A stretch of DNA of 64,000 nt from Benincasa hispida (Eukaryota; Streptophyta; Magnoliopsida; Cucurbitales; Cucurbitaceae), in the NCBI RefSeq assembly GCF_009727055.1, contig NC_052357.1, positions 6,152,881-6,216,880 of the forward strand, written 5' to 3'. The notes under the pieces are model-generated. The model worked only from the letters and a program-made list of their open reading frames with translations. It searched no databases and was not told the DNA's origin. This document shows, piece by piece, positions 57,042 to 64,000 of this stretch. The position numbers and the translations under genes are program-made. Position 1 is the stretch's first letter. Each line of letters starts with the position of its first letter.

Positions 57042-59113
57042 TGAAGGAAATCGATCATGAGGATTTCCATGAATAGTGGAAAGATCATTCTAAATTAAAA
57101 TCATGTATGAACATTAAAATTATAGTCATAAACAAAAACATACGGTTATGCAATCAATACAAAAATTACAGCATGATACAACAAAAACCAAGGAGAAATC
57201 TACATACATTTATAGACTCTTCTCCACGCTCCTTGCTCACGAACGCTTGAACACAACAACTTCGAACGCTCAAACAACACGACCGCTGCACTGCACGAAC
57301 ACCGCGCACTTGAACTCAGCGATCGCCTCGGTCACGAACACCCCAACAGCACGAACAACCTCCACAGAACCTCGACGGTATCGAGTTGAGTATGACACCA
57401 ACAAGAAGGCTACCTTGGTATTCTCGATGTGAGAATCCAGAAGGTGGGGTCTATGTGGACTTGGTTTGAGGCAGAAGATGGAGGAATCAACAATCGTGTA
57501 AATGATTGAGCAAGTGGGAGAAGGCTAAACCTATTGTATAGGTCGATGCCCAATCGTTTAGCAAAAGCTAAGCAATCGTCTAGTAAAATCTAAGCGATCG
57601 TTTAGCTCATCGTTTAGCTACATGTTTATCGCCTACAAACACTACACGATCGTTTATATTAGTCAAGCTGTCGCTTAGTAAATCTTATTTACTTGACAAC
57701 TTCCGTGAGATTCTTTTTCCGAGAGAGAATTTACAAAATCTCAAATTTCAACATTACTAAAATTAGGAAAATAATTTTCTTTTTATCTCACGGTTACCAT
57801 GACACCACCAATAATCTCCCACCCAATTGGTAATTAGAGAAAAAGATTTAATTATCCAATAATTAATAATATTATAAATATAAATGATAACCAACTTATC
57901 ATACTATATTTATAACCTATAATTTTAATATTTCATCTCATGAAACATATAAACCATAACTCTTTTTCTATTCCATGACACTTAATGTAAATCTCATTTA
58001 CATTAATCCTCCACTAGATGTATTTCACACATCATACTGATCATATCATATATAATCAAATTACCTCTTGTCAATTTGCACATTTCAAATCAACACCAAG
58101 AACTGATTCTGAACTGAATCTATTGAGCTACCAAGGGGACCTTATGGACCTATAGCTTGAAGCTCCAACGGTAAGTGAATAACTAACTAAACTCTTTAGT
58201 CACGAGATCCACCATTTGTTAACTGTCAGACAATCCACTAAAGATCGACAGCTGAACTCTCCTTACCACAGATATATTATGTGTCCATCTTAACCAATCA
58301 GTAGTGCGACAACCCTTCACAGATCGCTTGCAAGTACAGCTGGGCCAACAACCGTTATGCCTCTGTAGTTACATTTAACTCCTTAAGTACCACTGATCCC
58401 TCTAATAAACATAAGTCATAGTCTCACTATGACTGAGTTCTCTCTTCCAAAGAGAAGTTGTGGCTACTATGTTCAAGCCTCAGAATCAGCCCTTAAGGGA
58501 GCAATCTTTCTACTTATCCCTGCTTTGGGAAAGGAGTGAATTCTATCTTGTGGATTGAGTTCCCAGCTCCCAGATCAGACAAGTCCCCAAAAAGGTAGGC
58601 ATGTTGAGTTGGCAATCTGGCCACTCTCACCCATACTAATCAAAAGACTGCCTTCAAAGGCAAGAGTTCCTAAAACACTCAGGATCTAGGTTGTGTCGCC
58701 TATGGTCGTTTAGGTGAGATGTAAGTCTCTAGTATCAACGACGTTATATACAGAGTCTAGTCATCTCGTGGTTCGGTCTTATACAAACTCTTTGTATAGG
58801 ACACCCTCGTTCGCACGTCTTCACATGAATGGTTAGGATCTAAAACCTCTACAAATCGGGCCGTATTCATAGTGTCACAAAGATTAGGTATCTCACCTTA
58901 ATCCTTATACTACAGGCCTATTTAGGTTATCACTTAATGTATGATCCACTTGTATATCACATATACATGCTTAAATTCACATAAGATAACCAAGGAGCTT
59001 TGTTTATTGGATATGAGTAAATGCCAGAATGAAATAATAATTATTTTATTCATCAAACAATGGTATCATTATAAACAACGAGACACTGGGAGAATTAGAC
59101 ACCAATCCCAACA
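57042..59113 (-). mobile_element. 3' LTR (family L1) of a minus-strand copia element, 2072 bp
   Basis: On the minus strand it starts TGTTGGGATTGG (59113) and ends GATTTCCTTCA (57042). It matches the solo LTR at 49290-51387 over its full length, inverted, with scattered differences and a few short indels (for example around 58850). The copia pol relic lies upstream of it on the same strand, so this is the 3' LTR. Confidence 0.85.
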
Positions 59114-59215
59114 ATATCCCAATTGTCTAATGACTTGGGAGACTAATGTACAATACAATATAAAAATGTACAATATACATTAAACTAGGGCATACCCCAG
59201 TATCATCTCCCACTT

Positions 59216-60930
59216 GTCCTAGACAAGATGCCGCATGTCCCGTAGACCCAGACTCTCCAGGTGACCCTTGAACACTTTAGCCGTGAGGGCTTTTGTAAAA
59301 GGATCAACAACATTGTGCTCCAATGTGATCTTCGTGACTATCACATCACTGCGATGCACAATCTCCCTGATCAGGTGATATTTCCATTCGATGTGTTTAC
59401 CCTGACGATAATTTTGAGGCTCCTTCGAATTTGCCACAGCCTTATTGTTATCACAATAAAGAGTGATAGGCAAATCCATATTTGGAACAACTTCCAAATC
59501 TGAAAGGAATTTCCTCTGCCAAACAGCCTCCTTAGCTGCTTCACAAGCAGCTACGTATTCGGCTTCCATGTGGAGTCCGCGATGCATCCTTGCTTGATGC
59601 TTCGCCACATTATAACCCCTCCATTCAGAGTGAACACTGACCTCGATGTCGATTTGCGAGAATCTCTATCGGTCTGAAAGTCAGAGTCCATATATCCTGT
59701 AAGGATCAAATCATTATCTCCATACACGAGTATGTAGTCCTTCGTTCTCCAAAGATACTTGAGGATCATCTTGACCGCCGTCCACTGATCAAATTCTTGA
59801 TTGGACTGATACCGACAATCCCTATTGCATAGCAAATGTCGGGTCTGGTACACAACATTGCAAACATTAAGCTTCCTACAGCTGAAGCATAGGGAATCCA
59901 TATCATTTTCCCAACCTCTTAAGGTGTCTTAGGACATTGATCCTTAGACAAAACGATTCCATGCCTGAAGGGTAATAAACTCCTCTTGGAGTCCTACATC
60001 CTGTACCTGATCAACATTTGATCAATGTACGATGCCTAAGATAGGGCTAACCGTTTGTCCTTACGATCCTGAATGATCTAGATCCCTAGAACATATTGTG
60101 CCTCACCCAAATCTTTCATTTGGAACTGGGCAACTAGCCATTTCTCAATATCAGTCAGATACCCCACATCATTCCCAATGAGTAGGATATCATCCATATA
60201 CACTACCAGGAAAGCTACTGAGTTGTTGATGATCTTCTTGTATACACAAGGCTCATCAACGTTCTGATCAAAGCCAAATGACTTGACAACAATGTCAAAT
60301 CTGATGTTCTAAGATCTAGATGCTTGTTTCAGCCCATAAATAGACCTATTAAGCTTGCAAACTCTTTGCTCTTGATCTGGAATTATGAACCCCTCTGGTT
60401 GAGTCATATGGATGGTCTTCTTAAGATTACCATTAAGAAAGGTAGTCTTGACGTCCGTTTACCATATTTCATAATCATAAAATGTGGCTATGAATAGGAA
60501 AATCCTGATAGACTTCAGCATGACAATAGGTGAGAAAGTTTCCCCATAGTCAACTTCTTCAACTTGGGTATAACCCTTTGCCACGAGTCTAGCCTTAAAG
60601 GTTTGCACCTTTCTATCTACACCTCTCTTTCGCTTAAAGATCCACTTACACCTAATAGGTCTTACCCCATCAAGTGGATCAACAAGCTCTCAGACGTTAT
60701 TGAAGTACATAGACTCCGTTTCCTGGTTCATGGCTTTAACCCATTCATCTTTGTCAACATCCTCCTTCGAGGCATGATTAACATACGACAAGGAGTTTTC
60801 TTCTAAACTCTTTAGAAGTCCACTTTTCACCTACTTCTCAATCCTATTGAGGTTGATGTGACCTAACCTAAGATGCCAAAGATGGGCGTTTTCCTTAGGA
60901 GAAACCTTTGGTCTTTTAGCTGTTGTTGTC
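59216..60930 (-). pseudogene. Copia polyprotein relic: GAG-pre-integrase joined to reverse transcriptase and RNase H
   Basis: Minus-strand order: HLWHLRLGHINLNRIEK (GAG-pre-integrase, about 60890-60835), then, after SLEEN at about 60793, directly into the RT start DEWVKAMNQE. Next come CKWIFKRKRGVDRKVQTFKARLV, GYTQVEEVDYGETFSPIV, YGLKQASRS, the catalytic YMDD (VVYMDDILLIGND, about 60205), LGEAQYVLG and RNase H (EAEYVAACEAAKEAVW, then LYCDNNKAV, KHIEWKYHLIRE, DPFTKAL, to about 59219). The integrase core is deleted. Several in-frame stops and frameshifts are present, for example in the RT N-terminal half. The 5' side is cut by the hAT relic. It cannot move on its own. Confidence 0.88.
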
Positions 60931-62284
60931 GTACTGGAATCGGTTCGGTTTGTAGGCTAAACTGAATCGAACCGATATTATTTATGCATGGAACCGAATC
61001 GAACCGAATCAGTTCCATTCAGTTCGGTTCGGTTTTATGAATCGGTTTCGTTTTTTTGCCTATTTTTTAACTTTTTTTTTGTTTCTTCTACCTTTTATTT
61101 TCCTTCTTCCTTCCACTCTCTCTTGCCTTTTATTTTCCTTCTTTCTTTTTTTGAAATTTGTATATTTTCTTTTTTTATTTTACAATTTTTTCACATAATT
61201 TAAATATCATAATTTAAATTGCCTTTCATTTTCCTTGTTCCTTTTTTTTTGAAATTTGTATATTCTCTTTTTTTATACTCTAAACATAATTTAAATATCA
61301 ATCCACAATAAGAACATGTCCAAAGTACACAATACATAATTTCTTAAATATCAATTCACAATAATTCATAAAAACATATCAATCCAAATGACTACAATAA
61401 AAAGTTAAAAAACAAAAAGTTCTCCAAAGTACACAATATACAAATTTCTTAAATATCAATCCACAATAACTCATAAAAACATATCAATCCAAATGACTAT
61501 AATAAAAAGTTAAAAACTAAAAAGTTCTCCAAAGTACACAATACACAAATTTCAAACAACTACCTTCAAAGTTTAAGTCACATAAAAACAAATAACAAGC
61601 TAAACACTAGTGCTGAATTCTAAAAGTCCAATCAATACAAACATATATGTTTGCTTGTCAATCATGATTCTCTTTCTCCTTGTTTTTTGCATTTGCCGCT
61701 CCGTTCAATCCCGTTATGAAGACTAAGAAACAAATCATAAACTTGTTAGTAGTTACTATAATAAATATATGAATAAATATTTTAAAAAAATATATAAATA
61801 TGTTTAGAATATACGAACCTTCCTCTTCATCTTCAATTTCCTCCAAGTATTTTCATAAACCAATGCTAATTTGTTCAAAATGTAACTAGTTTTGTGCACA
61901 TACAAGTGCGTCAACAGTGGTTGGAGATAATGAGGTACAAAAAGAATAAATTACTCTCCCACTAGTGCTGAATGTGGACTCAGAAGCAACTATGGATATC
62001 GGAACTGCTAAAAGATCTCGTGCAATTTTGCTTAGAATCTTATATCTAGAAGAATTCCCTTTCCACCAATCTAAGATATCAAAGTTATTCTCACGTTTAA
62101 CACGAGGCTCCAGTAGTAAATATCAACTTCTGAATCCACACTTTGCGAATCATCTTCATCAAAATCTTCAAAATCAAAATAGAAAATCTCTGAAGCACTT
62201 GCACTTGTAGTTCTAAATGGAGAACTTTTAATGGTACATATGTAAAGCGAATTTTTAGTATGATGCAAGTCCATTCCATAAACT
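60931..62284 (-). mobile_element. hAT transposon relic
   Basis: The left edge has repeated AATCGGTTCGGTT / AACCGAATCGAACCGA words typical of hAT subterminal regions (60940-61050). The right part contains the transposase C-terminus (next entry). 61060-61850 is T-rich and AT-rich non-coding DNA, including a repeated segment CACAATAC..AATTTCTTAAATATCAAT (61320-61520). The right edge is taken where the next repeat begins. Confidence 0.6.
61870..62274 (-). pseudogene. hAT transposase C-terminal dimerisation region (relic)
   Basis: Minus strand: ASASEIFYFDFEDFDEDDSQ, then, after a frameshift, FDILDWWKGNSSRYKILSKI, ARDLLAVPISIVASESTFST, SGRVIYSF, SLSPTTVDALVCAQN and a stop near 61895. This is the hallmark (W(W)K.......L..IARD.L..P.S.VASES.FS..GR.......SL.P..V.ALVC.QNW) of plant RICESLEEPER/ZBED-type hAT transposases. 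The Trp after QN is lost to a stop, and upstream catalytic parts are absent. Confidence 0.85.
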
Positions 62285-64000
62285 TGCTGACATAGATTTT
62301 ATGCGATGATATGTGATACTACTTCTAGATATGCGTTATTAATGAATGTTCTTGTAGTATGCTGTGCGTTGTCACAAGTTTCCTTGCGTTGAAACCAAGT
62401 ATAATTTCACCGCAAGTTTTTCGGTGTAATCCGAGGTCGAACACAGGGACTATTTGAGGTTATTGCGTTATGTTTGTGATATAAACAACCAAGGATTTTT
62501 CAATTTATAAAAGAGTTTTGTGTACAAGTAATTAAACATGCGATAAAGTAAAGTAAAGCGGTAAAAAATGTGATAATAACATAAATTGCGTTAAAGTAAA
62601 TTGCGATAAAGTAAATTTAAGCTAAGATGATACAAGATACAGGTTTCATGATACAAGATACTGAGGTCAAGGCTGGCTGTGAAGATTATACAAAGATCGT
62701 GTAATGCGGTGGCAAGTCTTATGTGTGAAGTAGAAACAGAGAAGATAATTAATACAAACATCGCAAGTTCCTTAATTGCATTAAAGATATAAGTACAGTT
62801 CCGATTTTCCCTTGGCGTACACCTCTCAGTGATCGGCCGCGTTCCCACATCTCTGTGATGAAACAAGGACGAACGTAATGAACACAAGGTTGCTTCCATC
62901 TCTGAAAGTACTACTTGCTTTAGTTAACGCATTCTTCTAACCTTCTCTCGACAGGTCAGAATGACATCTTCACTAGCATGCCTTAGCTAAACACATTTAT
63001 GTCTTTAGCACAGATAAAGTTACTCGTTTAATCCATATTAGTTACCTAGGTATTAAGAAANATCTTCACTAGCATGCCTTAGCTAAACACATTTATGTCT
63101 TTAGCACAGATAAAGTTACTCGTTTAATCCATATTAGTTACCTAGGTATTAAGAAAACTTCATGACGAAAATGATTAATGGAGGAATGGAAATAGACAGA
63201 AAAGTGGAAATGAAAGTGATCGAGACATTCAATAAAACTATTTAGCGTCTGATACATGATTTGTGAATGAAGAGATTAAGAGAATGAAATACAATTGATG
63301 AAATAGAGTTAGAAACAAAGACAAATAAACGCCAACGTCTTATCGCTGATTTGGATGGAGATTTTCTTACCGACGTGGATGGATCGTGCGGAAGGATGAG
63401 CTTCCCTCTCAGGCTTACTCAACCGTTAGCAGGGATCTAAGCACAAAGCTTCACGGCGGGGATATAGCAGAATCGCACTGAGACTCGCCTCTCGGCCTTG
63501 TCTCTTTTCTTCCCGGATTTTTTCCAATCAGTACTCAGTTCAGCCTCTCTCTCAATAATCTAGCATTAATTAGCCCTCGTATCAAGTATACCCGTATCAA
63601 GTATATCTTCTCTGAATTCTATAGGGGTATTTATAGATGAAAAGCTTTGACTCTTGGCTTGTAGATCCCACTTCTTGTTATGGAAATTCCGAAGATGGAG
63701 GAATAAATATTCCTTCTATTATGCAATCAGACCGTCAAATCTGCACAATGGTTAGTTGTACACGTGTCACAATCCTTTGCGATTGCGTTGCTCAGCTGCA
63801 TCTTTCGATCAGTTGCTAGCATGCGATGTTGTTTTTATTACCGCATGCGGTTGAAATTCAGCTCGGGATCGACTGTCGCATTGTGCCATCATTGCGTTAA
63901 TCGTCTCTTCATTGTTGATTGACGGGCGCAATGTGACAGAGATGCGTTGTTCAGTTTCTTGTTGAGCCTTGATCGCAAGCGGTGACTTGGTTTCCTACAA
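62285..64000 (-). mobile_element. Probable LTR element, running past the window end
   Basis: On the minus strand, 62446-62345 reads GTCCCTGTGTTCGACCTCGG followed by ATTACACCG, the layout of the 3' part of gypsy LTRs (compare the CTCCATGTGGATTCGACC segment at 55551). The repeat begins around TTGCTGACATAG (62285). No coding frame is recognisable to the window end. GCG-rich words (GATTGCGTTGC, GCATGCGG) rise toward 63800-64000. Class is inferred from this one segment. Confidence 0.4.
62966..63156. repeat. 95-bp exact direct duplication around a single N
   Basis: Bases 62966-63060 and 63062-63156 are identical by eye (ATCTTCACTAGC ... TATTAAGAAA) and are separated by one N at 63061. This is most likely an assembly or gap-filling artefact. 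Confidence 0.95.

Noticed and set aside
62440..62460. GGTCGAACACAGG as a tRNA B-box
   Set aside because: No cloverleaf or A-box at the right distance was found; the sequence fits the 3' segment of a gypsy LTR on the minus strand better.

Overview
This is nuclear plant DNA. It is AT-rich, carries intron-split genes with GT/AG junctions, and is full of LTR-retrotransposon debris. The repeat families look like those I know from cucurbits (Cucurbitaceae), but that assignment is an inference from repeat style, not a database result.

Only two intact protein genes are visible, both on the + strand in the middle of the window. The first (CDS 19745-29151, 10 coding exons, 1418 codons) encodes a COP1-interacting protein 7 (CIP7)-family protein, linked to light signalling. 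The second (CDS 33196-40106, 9 coding exons, 1452 codons) encodes a full-length ABCB/MDR (P-glycoprotein-type) transporter with an unusual cytosolic N-terminal extension of about 235 residues. In both genes the spliced exons stay in frame from start to stop. They are neighbours in tandem, with a non-autonomous Mutator-like element between them. No functional link between them is evident.

Layout. 1-3015: fragments of a copia-type LTR family, minus-oriented, with an assembly gap. 3016-7500: A-rich and CCGAC-rich repeat DNA split by a solo LTR (4280-6071) with an exact 5-bp target duplication. 7505-18440: gene-poor AT-rich DNA with a GC-rich low-complexity patch, small MITE-like repeats and two more gaps. 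18440-29151: CIP7 gene, with a LINE relic in its large intron. 30538-31628: Mutator-like MITE holding a short palindrome array. 32700-40106: ABCB gene. 41331-42902: a foldback sequence and a SIRE-like solo LTR. 43640-52685: fossil Mutator-like (MULE) DNA with a transposase relic and a Ulp1 protease relic, broken up by at least three layers of LTR insertions. 52689-55659: 3' end of a Ty3/gypsy element with its LTR. 55660-60930: copia LTR fragments, a complete minus-strand 3' LTR and a decayed, internally deleted copia pol. 60931-62284: hAT transposase relic. 62285-end: a probable further LTR element containing a 95-bp exact duplication around a single N.

I see no convincing new biological system. 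The most noteworthy items are the datable nesting of solo LTRs, inverted LTR pairs, the palindrome array inside the MULE-MITE, a 64-bp minisatellite with one inverted unit, the dispersed CTATCAGTGATAG-type palindromes, the N-terminal extension of the transporter with a long upstream ORF, and two likely assembly artefacts.
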